Shown: positions 24,381-33,136, counted from the stretch's first letter. The stretch: 62,443 bases of DNA from UBA1876 sp964515395 (GCA_964515395.1 CAZERC010000006.1:1-62443), one strand, 5' to 3'. The notes: generated from the letters alone by a model not told the origin. Program-made: numbers and translations.

Positions 24381-25529
24381 ATGACGAAATACCTGTTTTC
24401 TCCCGGACCTGTTCCGCTTGATCCAGCCGTGCAGGCGGCGAATGCCGGGCCGGTGATAAGCCACAGAAGCAGGGAGTTTCCGGCGTTGCTTTTGAGACTC
24501 CAGAACAGGTTGCGGGATCTACTGCGTACATCAGGACCCGTGCCTGTTTTTCCGGGGTCCGGGACGGCGGCTTTGGAAGCTTTGGCCGTAAATTTCACCG
24601 GTCCGGGGACCACGGCGATTTCCTTTTCCTGCGGGGTGTTCGGGGAGCGTTTCAGGGAAATTGTCAGAAGACAGGGAGCCCGGATCATCCCCTTTGACGT
24701 CGATCCCGGAAGAGCCTGTTCTCCCGGTGACGTAGCCGAAGCCTGCAGCAGGTATCCCGAAGCGGATGTCCTCCTTCTGACCCACAACGAGACATCCACA
24801 GGGGTCCTCAATCCGCTTGAAGAGATTTGCGGGGCTCTGCCGGAGGAAAGGCCCTTCGTGCTGGTGGATGCCGTCAGTTCTCTCGGCATGGTCCCTCTGT
24901 ACCCCGAAGAATGGGACATCGACGCCATCGCCTCCTGTTCGCAAAAAGGCCTCGGGGCTCCCCCAGGACTGGGAATCGTCAGGCTTTCCGAACGGGTCCG
25001 AAGTAGCCTGGAAAAAAGTGCTCCTCCTCGGACGGTGTTTTTTGATCTTGATGCATTGATTTCGGGGCTTGAAAAAGAGGAGCCTTCCGTCCCGTATACT
25101 CCGCCGGTTACAGTCATCCGGGCCCTGGATGCCGCGCTCGACGGGATGGCCAGGATGGGGTACGCAAGGCGGTTTGAGTCCGCAAGGCGGTTCGCCCGGG
25201 CGCTGTCCGAGGGGTTTTCCAGCATGGGGCTGAAACATTTTGTGCCGGAAGAGCAATTCCGTTCCCCCTGTGTCACCTCTGTGGAAATCCCGGGGAAACG
25301 TGCCGAAGAGGTGCGGGAGATCCTCCGGGATGACGGGATCGAGATAGCCGGTGGACAGGCCGGGCTGAATGGTCGCATTCTCAGGATCGGACATTTCACT
25401 GGCGAAGGGTGGCCTGAAGTCTGTCTTCTTCTGGGGTCCTTCTGGTCCGCCTGTAAAAGGGCGCAAATATCCGTTGAAGAGCCTGATTTAAGGAAATGTC
25501 TCGAGGTTTTCGGGAAGGAGGAAGCATGA
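24381..25529 (+). CDS. Class V aminotransferase, probable phosphoserine (or Ser/Ala-glyoxylate) aminotransferase
   Basis: A 382-aa fold-type I enzyme of class V. The start has the family opening LFSPGPVPLDPAVQ; the cofactor Asp is in VDAVSSLGMVPL and the PLP Lys in SCSQKGLGAPPGLG. This group (alanine-glyoxylate/serine-pyruvate type) replaces canonical SerC in several archaea and anaerobes. Because serA follows with a 4-base overlap, conversion of 3-phosphohydroxypyruvate to phosphoserine is the likely job. GAAAGGGGG precedes the start, immediately after the attenuator. Confidence 0.82.
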   Translation: MTKYLFSPGPVPLDPAVQAANAGPVISHRSREFPALLLRLQNRLRDLLRTSGPVPVFPGSGTAALEALAVNFTGPGTTAISFSCGVFGERFREIVRRQGARIIPFDVDPGRACSPGDVAEACSRYPEADVLLLTHNETSTGVLNPLEEICGALPEERPFVLVDAVSSLGMVPLYPEEWDIDAIASCSQKGLGAPPGLGIVRLSERVRSSLEKSAPPRTVFFDLDALISGLEKEEPSVPYTPPVTVIRALDAALDGMARMGYARRFESARRFARALSEGFSSMGLKHFVPEEQFRSPCVTSVEIPGKRAEEVREILRDDGIEIAGGQAGLNGRILRIGHFTGEGWPEVCLLLGSFWSACKRAQISVEEPDLRKCLEVFGKEEA

Positions 25530-27163
25530 TGTGGGAAATCCTGGTTACCGAGCCGGTTCATGAATCCGGGTTGAAGATCCTCTCTTCCGATCCTTCCGTC
25601 AATCTGAAGCAGCGGATGGGGATGTCACGGGCGCAGCTTCTTGAAGCCGTCGCCGATGTACACGCCATGATCACCCGAAGCGGGACTCCCCTGGACGGTG
25701 AGGTCCTGGCCGCCGGGAAATACCTCAGGGCTGTGGCCAGGGCGGGAGTCGGCGTCGACAACATAGATCTCGCCGAAGCGAGCAGAAGGGGCATCGTCGT
25801 TATCAATGCACCGACGGGGAACACCCTTGCCGCGACGGAACACACCTTTGCGGTCATGCTGTCTGTCTGCAGAAAACTTCCCCAGGCACACCTCTCGCTG
25901 GTCGGCGGCCAATGGGAGAGGAAACGCTTCATCGGATCGCAATTGTCCGGGAAGAACCTGCTGATCGTGGGGTTGGGAAGGATCGGGAGCCGGGTGGCGG
26001 TCCGGGCGAAAGCATTCGGGATGAATGTTCTCGCCTTCGACCCCTATGTGTCCACGAAAAGGGCCGAGGAAATCGGGGTCTCTCTGGTACCGGACCTCGA
26101 GGGTGCCCTTGCGCTTGCTGATGTTGTCACTCTCCACACCCCGATGACGGAAGAAACCAGGCTCATGATCGATGAAAGAAGGCTTCGGGCCTTCAAGCCG
26201 GGGGCGGTTCTCGTCAATTGTGCGAGAGGCCGTCTCGTCGACGGTGATGCCTGTGCAGAGGCTCTTCGCGAGGGCCGTCTCGCGGGAGCGGGCTTTGATG
26301 TCTTTCCTTCCGAACCTCCCGAAAACCACCCCCTCTTTGCGGATGACCTTCGTGACCGGGTGGTTTTGACGCCTCACATCGGAGCCAACACCAGGGAGGC
26401 TCAGTCTGCCGTTTCGGAGATCGCGGCGTCGAATCTTCTTGCCGCCTTGAAGGATGAACCCTACGAACATGCGGTCAACCTTCCTTTCATGGAACACCGC
26501 CTTTCGCCGTCCAGGCGTCGTTTCCTGTCCCTTTCAAGAAAGATAGGAGCCTTTGCGGGCTCCATCATGGAGGCGGCTCCCGAGCGCATGACTCTCAACA
26601 GGAGAGGCGACATTTTCAATGATGAAAACATCATCTGTTTCGAAAACCCGTACAGGCACTCGGCCTATGCCGTCGCCGCCCTCAAGGGTGTCCTTGAAGT
26701 CCGCCACGGCCCGGAGACCAACTACATGTCGGCTCCTCTCATGGCTGCAGAACGGGGGCTGCAGGTAGAGGAAGGCAGGGGACCTTCATCGACCTATCAC
26801 AATCTTGTTGAGCTGGAACTCGCGGGAGAGGGGAAGGCGGTGCAGATAACGGCGACCGTCACGGAAGAGGGGAAACACAGGGTTGTCAACATCAACGGGT
26901 ACTGGATCGACTGTATTCCCGAAGGAAACCTGATCGTCTTCCAGAATCACGACAGGCCCGGCGTCATCGGCAAGGTAGGGTCCCTGCTCGGCGAGCTTGG
27001 AATCAATATTGCCAATTTCGCCCTGGGAAGGAAGAACGGCAGCGGTCTTGCCCTGGGCGTCCTGCAGGTGGACTCCGAGGTGCAGCCACCAGTACTTGAA
27101 CGTCTCAGATCAGTGGGAGACCTGCTTTGGGCCGAAGCTGTCAGGCTCGAGGAAGGGCTTTAG
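25526..27163 (+). CDS. serA: D-3-phosphoglycerate dehydrogenase (long form with ACT domain)
   Basis: A 545-aa enzyme for the first step of serine synthesis. Substrate/nucleotide-binding domain with GLGRIGSRVAVRAKAFGM (GxGxxG), catalytic Arg in NCARGRLVD, Glu in SEPPENHPL and His in TPHIGANT; then the allosteric-substrate-binding (ASB) domain and a C-terminal ACT domain (HDRPGVIGKVGSLLGELGIN) that typically gives serine feedback. Starts inside the previous stop; a second ATG at 25529 has slightly better spacing from GGAGG. Confidence 0.96.
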   Translation: MMWEILVTEPVHESGLKILSSDPSVNLKQRMGMSRAQLLEAVADVHAMITRSGTPLDGEVLAAGKYLRAVARAGVGVDNIDLAEASRRGIVVINAPTGNTLAATEHTFAVMLSVCRKLPQAHLSLVGGQWERKRFIGSQLSGKNLLIVGLGRIGSRVAVRAKAFGMNVLAFDPYVSTKRAEEIGVSLVPDLEGALALADVVTLHTPMTEETRLMIDERRLRAFKPGAVLVNCARGRLVDGDACAEALREGRLAGAGFDVFPSEPPENHPLFADDLRDRVVLTPHIGANTREAQSAVSEIAASNLLAALKDEPYEHAVNLPFMEHRLSPSRRRFLSLSRKIGAFAGSIMEAAPERMTLNRRGDIFNDENIICFENPYRHSAYAVAALKGVLEVRHGPETNYMSAPLMAAERGLQVEEGRGPSSTYHNLVELELAGEGKAVQITATVTEEGKHRVVNINGYWIDCIPEGNLIVFQNHDRPGVIGKVGSLLGELGINIANFALGRKNGSGLALGVLQVDSEVQPPVLERLRSVGDLLWAEAVRLEEGL

Positions 27164-27165
27164 CC

Positions 27166-27798
27166 ATGCGTGTTTTTTTGATCCGTCATGGCCGGACCAC
27201 ATGGAACGCGCAGGGCCGTTTCCAGGGGTGCCGGGACATCCCCCTGGACGAAACGGGGCGGGCCCAGGCAAGGGCAATGGCCCTGCATGCGTCACGGATC
27301 CCTTTCTCCGCGGTCTGGTCGAGCCCGCTTGCCAGGGCGAGGGAGACCGCCGAAGCGCTTGCCCGAAAGACGGGGTTGGAAGTCTGCGAGCATGGCGGCT
27401 TGAGCGAGATATGCCATGGGAAGTGGGAAGGGCTGAAAGCGGAAGTCGTGGCGCGTCGATGGCCCAGGCTTTTCAGACTCTGGCATGAACGACCGGAAGA
27501 GGTCGTCATGCCTGCAGGGGAGTCACTAGAAGATGTTCAGGCCAGAACCATGAAAGCCATGGAAGACGTGACCTCCCGTGAAAGGGACCCCGTCGCCGTC
27601 GTAACCCATGACGCCGTCATCAAGGTCCTCCTGTGTGCCTGGCTGGGGCTCCCCCTTTCGGGATTCCGGCGGTTCGATCTGGCCAACGCCTCGATCACCG
27701 GCGTCAGGTTGAACGGGGATAATGCATCCCTTTTTCTGCTCGGTGATATCTCCTGGTCAAACACGCCCTACAGCCGTGAATTGCAGGCTTCCCTGTGA
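27166..27798 (+). CDS. Histidine phosphatase family protein, candidate phosphoserine phosphatase
   Basis: A 210-aa member of the phosphoglycerate mutase-like (histidine) phosphatases. Catalytic RHGRTTWN at residues 7-14 and second His in VVTHDAVIKVLL, with the SPLARARETAEAL loop. Metal-independent phosphoserine phosphatases of this fold are known (Hydrogenobacter type), and the gene directly follows serA, so it may supply the last step of serine synthesis. Cobalamin-pathway alpha-ribazole phosphatase (CobC) is the main alternative; no cobalamin genes are nearby. Confidence 0.85.
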   Translation: MRVFLIRHGRTTWNAQGRFQGCRDIPLDETGRAQARAMALHASRIPFSAVWSSPLARARETAEALARKTGLEVCEHGGLSEICHGKWEGLKAEVVARRWPRLFRLWHERPEEVVMPAGESLEDVQARTMKAMEDVTSRERDPVAVVTHDAVIKVLLCAWLGLPLSGFRRFDLANASITGVRLNGDNASLFLLGDISWSNTPYSRELQASL

Positions 27799-27886
27799 CG
27801 GCAAAGTGGACAAGACGCGACTCGGGGGTGTATGTTCAAAAAGAGGGAATTCCGACCCCATGAACTTCTCCAGGAGGTGTTCGCCA

Positions 27887-29256
27887 ATGGCCAGATCGCG
27901 GCTGGAAGTGCTCAAGTCGCTTGCGGTGGAAAACCAGACGAAAATGATTCTGCTCGTCATGGACGGGCTCGGCGGGTTGCCGGGCCCCAACGGGCTGACG
28001 GAACTCGAAAAGGCGGAAACGCCCAACCTTGACAGGCTCGCCGCATCGGGAGAAACAGGTCTTTTGGAAATTGTGGATACGGGGATAACGCCCGGGAGCG
28101 GACCGGGCCATCTCGGTCTTTTCGGGTACGATCCGCTGGAATTCTCCATCGGTCGGGGGATCCTTGAAGCTCTCGGCGTCGGGGCCGAGGTCGGGAAAGG
28201 AGACATCTGTGCCCGTGGCAATTTCGCCACCTGGAAGGAGCAGGATGTCATCGCCGACAGGCGTGCGGGTCGCATCGACACGGCTACCAGCGGCGAAATC
28301 GTCGAAAAGCTGTCGCACTCGATCACGGAAATCGACGGTGTCAAGATTCGTTTTTCCCCTGGACTTGAACATCGTTTTGTAGTTGTCCTCTCGGGCGAGG
28401 GCCTGTCCGAAAACGTTTCGGACGCCGACCCACAGATCGAAGGCAGGCCGATGAAGTGGGCCGAAGCCACGGCACCTGATGGACAAAAGACCGCCAAGAC
28501 GGTCAACGCCCTGATTCGGGAGATCCGCAAGGTACTTTCAGGGGAAGACAAGGCGAACGGTTGCCTGCTCCGTGGGTTTTCAGGCGTTCCCGACATACCC
28601 AGGATGAACGACCTTTACGGGATCCATCCCCTGGCTGTCGCTTCCTACCCAATGTACAGGGGCCTTGCCAGGCTTGTGGGTATGGATGTGGCTGAAACGG
28701 CCCGGGACCTTGCGCACCTGGTGGAAATCGTGAAAGCCCAGTGGGACGCCTTCGATTACTTTTTCGTTCACGTCAAGTACACCGACAGCAGGGGTGAAGA
28801 CGGGGATTTTGATGCCAAGGTTGATATCATCGAACAGGTTGACCGGGTGCTGCCCGATTTGCTCGAGCTTCGCCCGGAGGTGATCGCCGTTACGGGGGAC
28901 CACAGCACGCCGGCGGTTCTTGCCTCCCATTCGTGGCATCCTTCACCGGTGATTCTCAATAGCTCCTTCGTCCGTCCCGACGGCAGCGNNNNNNNNNNNN
29001 NNNNNNNNNNNNNNNNNNNNNNNNNNNNNNNNNNNNNNNNNNNNNNNNNNNNNNNNNNNNNNNNNNNNNNNNNNNNNNNNNNNNNNNNTGGCATCCTTCA
29101 CCGGTGATTCTCAATAGCTCCTTCGTCCGTCCCGACGGCAGCGAAATATTCAGTGAAAGAGCCTGCGCCCGGGGGAGTCTCGGGATCATGCCGGCGTCGA
29201 AACTCATGGGACTCATGCTCGCCCATGCCCGTCGCCTTGCCAAATATGGCGCATGA
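27887..29256 (+). CDS. apgM: 2,3-bisphosphoglycerate-independent phosphoglycerate mutase (archaeal type), split by a scaffold gap
   Basis: An alkaline-phosphatase-fold mutase of the ApgM class: VMDGLGGLP metal site at the N-terminus, PGSGPGHLGLFGYDP, FFVHVKYTDSRGEDGD, and GDHSTPAVLASHSWHP, ending FSERACARGSLG and a LAKYGA tail. AGGAGG lies 9 bases before ATG 27887. The reading frame is interrupted by 100 N, but the 55 bases before the gap are repeated exactly after it; merging them restores one continuous 404-aa ORF, the normal length. It supplies 3-phosphoglycerate, the substrate of SerA, in the same operon. Confidence 0.93.
28934..29143. other. Scaffold gap (100 N at 28989-29088) flanked by an identical 55-base overlap
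   Basis: Bases 28934-28988 and 29089-29143 are identical over 55 bases. This is the signature of two contigs that end in the same k-mer (k=55) and were scaffolded with a fixed 100-N spacer. The true sequence is expected to contain one copy and no gap. Confidence 0.93.
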
Positions 29257-29276
29257 GCGAACCTGGAGGTTTTGCC

Positions 29277-30320
29277 GTGAGCGAAGAAAAAAACATGACG
29301 ACCCTGGAAATCAGGGCGCTTCCCCCTGGAGAAAAATTCAAGACCACGGCGGCCATCGTCTCCGCCAAGGCAAGGTACGACAAGAACCGTCGACTTTTCT
29401 GGGAGATGACCATCATGGATTCCGAGGGATCCCTGGATTCCAAGGTGTGGAGCGATGCAAAATGGTGGGACGCCAGAAGCGGTCAGAAGACGGCACTCGA
29501 ACCTGGCAGGATGGACGTCCAGGGCGATCTTTTGAACAGCCCTGTCGGCGTTTTCGGGACGGTTACGGAATTCAGGGGCAGACCGCAGTATCAATTCAAT
29601 GAAATTTATCTCCTTGACGAAAAAAGGTATCCCCTGTCGATGTTTCTTGAACGGTCTCCCGTTCCCCCGGAGGAGATGGAGCGGGAACTGCGGGAGATGA
29701 TCGAAGGATGCCATGATCCAGTCAAAAGCTTTCTGCAGAAAGTCTTTGACGGGCCTTTCTGGGGAATGTTCCGTGAAGCACCTGCAGCTGTATCGCACCA
29801 CCATGCCTACGTCCACGGTCTTCTGGAGCACACCCTTGCGGTGACCCGCGGTGCCAGGGCCCTGGCCGAGGCCTATAACCCCGGAGGGTTCGCCGTCGAC
29901 ATGGATGTCGTTACAGCAGGCGGGTTGCTGCACGATATCGGGAAGCTCGATGCATACTCGCTGGACCCTTTTCCAGGCATGACCGTTCAGGGTACGGTTA
30001 TCGACCATATTCCTCTCGGGTACGCCCGGTTCGTGAAACTCGCCGAAGAATACGGTCTTGAAGAAGCAACGGCCCTGGCCATAGGGCACATACTCGTCAG
30101 TCATCACGGCAGGCGCGAGTATGGATCACCTGTTCTCCCGGCCACGCCTGAAGCCCTTATCGTTTCTTCGGCGGACGAACTGGATTTTGTCATGTACTGC
30201 TGGCAGGCTGCGCAGGAAAGCCCGGGCGGCGAGCCCGAGGTGTCGGAATATCATCCATCAGCGCAGAGACGCTTCTGGAAAAGGCCCGACAACAGGAATG
30301 AAAGGGAAAGAGGAAAGTGA
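29277..30320 (+). CDS. YhaM-like 3'-5' exoribonuclease (OB-fold plus HD domain)
   Basis: A 347-aa protein with an N-terminal OB-fold nucleic-acid-binding domain (~1-120) and an HD domain with HHHAYVHGLLEHT, GLLHDIGKLDA and the distal HHGRREYGSP. This arrangement is that of YhaM/CBF1 nucleases. GTG 29277 is chosen because GGAGG lies 7 bases upstream; an ATG at 29253 overlaps the apgM stop but has no site. Part of the serine-operon run, 20 bases after apgM, although functionally separate. Confidence 0.9.
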   Translation: MSEEKNMTTLEIRALPPGEKFKTTAAIVSAKARYDKNRRLFWEMTIMDSEGSLDSKVWSDAKWWDARSGQKTALEPGRMDVQGDLLNSPVGVFGTVTEFRGRPQYQFNEIYLLDEKRYPLSMFLERSPVPPEEMERELREMIEGCHDPVKSFLQKVFDGPFWGMFREAPAAVSHHHAYVHGLLEHTLAVTRGARALAEAYNPGGFAVDMDVVTAGGLLHDIGKLDAYSLDPFPGMTVQGTVIDHIPLGYARFVKLAEEYGLEEATALAIGHILVSHHGRREYGSPVLPATPEALIVSSADELDFVMYCWQAAQESPGGEPEVSEYHPSAQRRFWKRPDNRNERERGK

Positions 30321-30321
30321 T

Positions 30322-31281
30322 ATGGGACAGGTTTTCGAAATCGACAGGCATCAAAACGGAAGACGTCTTGACAAGATTCTGAGAAGCAAATGGCCCGATC
30401 TCCCGCTCGGGGCAATGATGAAATTTTTTCGGAAGAAGCGGGTACGCCTGGATGGAAGGCCCGCTCAGTTCAACGATCGCGTGGCTGCCGGACAGACCGT
30501 GACGGTCCCATGGGATGATCCCGCGAAGGAAGGGAAACCGGAATTTTCGGAAGGGTCCGGCTCCTCACCGACGATAGAGATCATCTATGCCGACAGTGAA
30601 ATCTGCATGGTGAACAAACCCTGGAACCTCCTGACACAACCCGTGGAAGCCGGGGACGACTCAGCCGTAAGGCGCGTCGCCGGGACTCTTGAATGGAAAG
30701 ATCGCGAGTTTCTTCCCACGGCGGCTCACCGGCTGGACCGAAACACCTCGGGTGTCCTTGCCGTGGCACTGACGGGACCTGCCTTGAGGGAGCTTCACCG
30801 GATGTGGCGGGAAAAGGACATGCGAAAATACTATCTTGCTCTCGTGGCCGGGCGAACCGAAGAGGAAGGAGTCATCCGGAGAAGGCTTGAAAAGGATACT
30901 TCCAGAAATGTTGTCTCCACCGTTGAATCGGGCGGCAAATACTCCGAGACACGTTTCTCGCGTCTGGAAACGGATGGTCAAGTGTCCCTCCTTTCCCTGG
31001 AGCTCGTGACAGGGAGGCCGCACCAGGCGAGGGTACACCTGGCCGAAATGGGCCATCCCCTCATCGGGGATGTCAAATACGGAGACCGTGAGAAAAACGT
31101 CGAATGGAAACGTTTTGGCGTCAGTCGGCCCTTGCTGCACGCGAGGCGGATCGTCTTTCCCAGGGAGGCACCGTCTCCTTTGCAGCATCTTGGAGGAAAG
31201 TCCTTTACGGCCGTTCCACCGGATGATTTTCTTTCCGTTCTCTCCTCCAGAGGTTGGAATTTATACGGTTGTGGGGTATAA
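30322..31281 (+). CDS. RluA-family pseudouridine synthase
   Basis: A 319-aa enzyme with an N-terminal S4 domain (RLDKILRSKWPDLPL) and catalytic domain; the nucleophile is D139 in HRLDRNTSG. Further motifs are KYYLALVAGR, TGRPHQARVHLAEMGHPLIGD and LLHARRIVF. It probably modifies 23S rRNA (RluC/D-like); exact site not predictable. Starts 1 base after the YhaM stop, so they are co-translated. Confidence 0.93.
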   Translation: MGQVFEIDRHQNGRRLDKILRSKWPDLPLGAMMKFFRKKRVRLDGRPAQFNDRVAAGQTVTVPWDDPAKEGKPEFSEGSGSSPTIEIIYADSEICMVNKPWNLLTQPVEAGDDSAVRRVAGTLEWKDREFLPTAAHRLDRNTSGVLAVALTGPALRELHRMWREKDMRKYYLALVAGRTEEEGVIRRRLEKDTSRNVVSTVESGGKYSETRFSRLETDGQVSLLSLELVTGRPHQARVHLAEMGHPLIGDVKYGDREKNVEWKRFGVSRPLLHARRIVFPREAPSPLQHLGGKSFTAVPPDDFLSVLSSRGWNLYGCGV

Positions 31282-31323
31282 TCAACCATATAAAACAAAT
31301 ACCATTCCCTTGGAGGGTAAATA

Positions 31324-31635
31324 ATGAAAGAACTGACACTGCAAATTTCGGACAAGGCCCGGGAAAAGATTGAAAATGAGGGAAAAGAGGGATATGTGAT
31401 CGTCAGACGGCTTGGATCCGGCTGAGGCGCAAGGACGGCTGCTCTCGTCGAGAGCGGCAAACCTTCTGCAAAAAGCGGCTACATTGGGGTGCAGGATGGA
31501 GACATCACCATATGGGTTCCGGAGGAACTCTCATTCCCCGATAATGTTGTTCGGGTTGAACACAGGGGTTTTCTGTGGAACACATATCTGGAAGCCGTTA
31601 CGGATGCATTGCCGAGAGGCGGCTGCGCCGTCTGA
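31324..31635 (+). CDS. Small selenoprotein, HesB/IscA-like, with in-frame UGA (Sec34)
   Basis: Reading through TGA 31423-31425 gives a single 103-aa protein: ELTLQISDKAREKIENEGKE, then VIVRRLGSG-U-GARTAALVESG, then SGYIGVQDGDITIWVPEEL and a C-terminal GGCAV. The part after TGA stays open for 69 codons in the same frame with protein-like composition. The layout resembles HesB/IscA-type A-type carriers, where SGC-SG carries the first metal-ligand Cys; here Sec takes that place. A SECIS-like hairpin follows, and a terminator closes the unit. GGAGGG precedes ATG 31324. Without Sec insertion it would be a 33-aa fragment. Confidence 0.8.
31438..31458 (+). promoter_or_regulatory. Bacterial SECIS-like element
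   Basis: GCTGCTCTC pairs with GAGAGCGGC (9 bp, one G-U) around the loop GTC. The loop starts 21 bases after the UGA. Known bacterial SECIS rules are a loop 16-37 bases from UGA, 3-14 nt long, with G in its first two positions; all are met, and the loop begins with GU as in E. coli fdhF. Confidence 0.7.
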
Positions 31636-31660
31636 ACGACAAGAAGCAAGAAGATTTCGA

Positions 31661-31697
31661 AAAAGGGCGGGAGAATCGATTCTCCCGCCCTTTTTTC
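31661..31697 (+). terminator. Intrinsic terminator after the selenoprotein gene
   Basis: GGGCGGGAGAATCGATTCTCCCGCCC is a perfect palindrome followed by six T (and preceded by A), so it can work in both directions. It closes the operon running from the serine leader through the selenoprotein. Confidence 0.92.
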
Positions 31698-31718
31698 CGT
31701 TTTCGGGAAACATGGCCC

Positions 31719-31746
31719 TTGACAAGTTTATTTTTTCACATATAGT
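31719..31746 (+). promoter_or_regulatory. Strong promoter upstream of glutamate dehydrogenase 1
   Basis: TTGACA, 16 bases, TATAGT, about 120 bases before the ATG. A second perfect TATAAT lies at 31789-31794 with a poor -35. The AT-rich leader then holds an inverted repeat TTAAC-A-GTTAA (31806-31816, operator-like) and a 7-bp hairpin CCTGTGC/GCACAGG (31821-31838) ending 27 bases before the start codon. Confidence 0.7.
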
Positions 31747-31864
31747 AGGAGAAGAGCTTTCTGGTTACCGTCGAATTAAGATATGAAATATAATATAACA
31801 ATATTTTAACAGTTAATATCCTGTGCGGACGCACAGGCTTAGTTATCAGGGGGTGGCTATAGTT

Positions 31865-33136
31865 ATGGGAAAGCGTACTTCAGAAAACGTCCTTCTTGAC
31901 ACGGCTCTTGAGAACTTCTACGGAGCAGCGGAGGAATTGGGACTTGATGACGGACTTATCGAGATCCTGGGGAATTCGGAGCGCAGGGTCAGCGTCTCCA
32001 TCCCCGTGACCATGGACGATGGCACCGTCAAGGTTTTCAATGGGTACAGGGTGCAGCATTCCACAGCCCTCGGTCCTGCAAAGGGCGGTATCCGGTTCCA
32101 TCCTGACGTGACCCAGGAAGAATGTGAAGCTCTCGCGATGTTGATGACCTGGAAATGTTCGTTGGCAGGGATTCCCTACGGCGGCGGAAAAGGCGGCGTG
32201 GAATGCAATCCGCTCGACATGTCGAAAGGTGAAAAGGAACGTGTGGCGAGGACGCTGGCCGCACGGCTTGAGCCCGTTATCGGCTCCTGGACCGACGTTC
32301 CCGCTCCTGATGTGAATACCGGCGGTCAGGAAATGGTCTGGTTCATGGATACCATCAGCAAGATGCGCGGGCATCTTGAGCCGGGCGTTTTCACCGGGAA
32401 ACCGGTGACCCTCTGGGGTTCCCAGGGCAGAACGGAAGCGACGGGACTTGGTGTGGCCACCTGCGCTCTCGAGTTGCTGAAAGTTCTCGGGGAAAATGTT
32501 GAAGAAACTACGGTCACCATCCAGGGATTTGGAAATGTCGGCACCTTTGCGGCCCTGACCCTTCAGGAAGCCGGTGCAAAGGTCATCGCCATAAGTGACA
32601 TCACGGGGACCTATTACTGCAAGGATGGAATCGATGTCCAGAAAGCTTTCGAGCACGTCAACGAACAGCCCCAGAAACTTCTCGAAGGATACAGGCAGCC
32701 CGGGTTGGAAAAGCTCGATGGTGAAGAGCTGCTTTTCCTTGAGACCGACGTGTTCATTCCGGCGGCCCTCGAGGGAGCTGTCCACAAGGGCAATGCCGAC
32801 AAGGTGAAAGCCAAATACATTGTAGAAGCCGCCAACGGGCCGGTTACACCCGAAGCCGATGCGATTCTCAAGGACAAGAACGTCCTGATCGTGCCGGACT
32901 TTCTGGCCAATTCCGGTGGTGTTATAGGCTCCTACTTTGAATGGGCCCAGAACCTCAGCGGATTCTTCTGGTCCCGGGAGGAGTACAACGAGAGACTGCT
33001 CCGCATCATGAGAGACAATTTCCAGCGCGTCTGGGAGTTCAGTGACGAACGGGGCGTCAACCTGAGGCGTGGCGCTTTCATGGCGGCCATAATGCGAGTG
33101 GCCGATGTCGTGAGAATGCGGGGAGTCTTCCTTTAG
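31865..33136 (+). CDS. Glutamate dehydrogenase (Glu/Leu/Phe/Val family), paralog 1
   Basis: A 423-aa catabolic-type GDH subunit (family ~415-420 aa, hexameric), interconverting glutamate and 2-oxoglutarate plus ammonia. Conserved blocks: ALGPAKGGIRFHP, catalytic-Lys motif IPYGGGKGGV, VPAPDVNT with the catalytic Asp, Rossmann GFGNVGTFAALTL, and PDFLANSGGVIGSYFEW. ATG 31865 is favoured; an upstream GTG lies within the leader hairpin. Key enzyme for amino-acid fermentation. Ends at a strong terminator, so it is monocistronic. Confidence 0.95.
   Translation: MGKRTSENVLLDTALENFYGAAEELGLDDGLIEILGNSERRVSVSIPVTMDDGTVKVFNGYRVQHSTALGPAKGGIRFHPDVTQEECEALAMLMTWKCSLAGIPYGGGKGGVECNPLDMSKGEKERVARTLAARLEPVIGSWTDVPAPDVNTGGQEMVWFMDTISKMRGHLEPGVFTGKPVTLWGSQGRTEATGLGVATCALELLKVLGENVEETTVTIQGFGNVGTFAALTLQEAGAKVIAISDITGTYYCKDGIDVQKAFEHVNEQPQKLLEGYRQPGLEKLDGEELLFLETDVFIPAALEGAVHKGNADKVKAKYIVEAANGPVTPEADAILKDKNVLIVPDFLANSGGVIGSYFEWAQNLSGFFWSREEYNERLLRIMRDNFQRVWEFSDERGVNLRRGAFMAAIMRVADVVRMRGVFL

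Noticed and set aside
31412..31786. 124-codon ORF overlapping the selenoprotein
   Set aside because: Different frame, begins inside the selenoprotein and runs through the terminator; the Sec read-through frame explains the region better.
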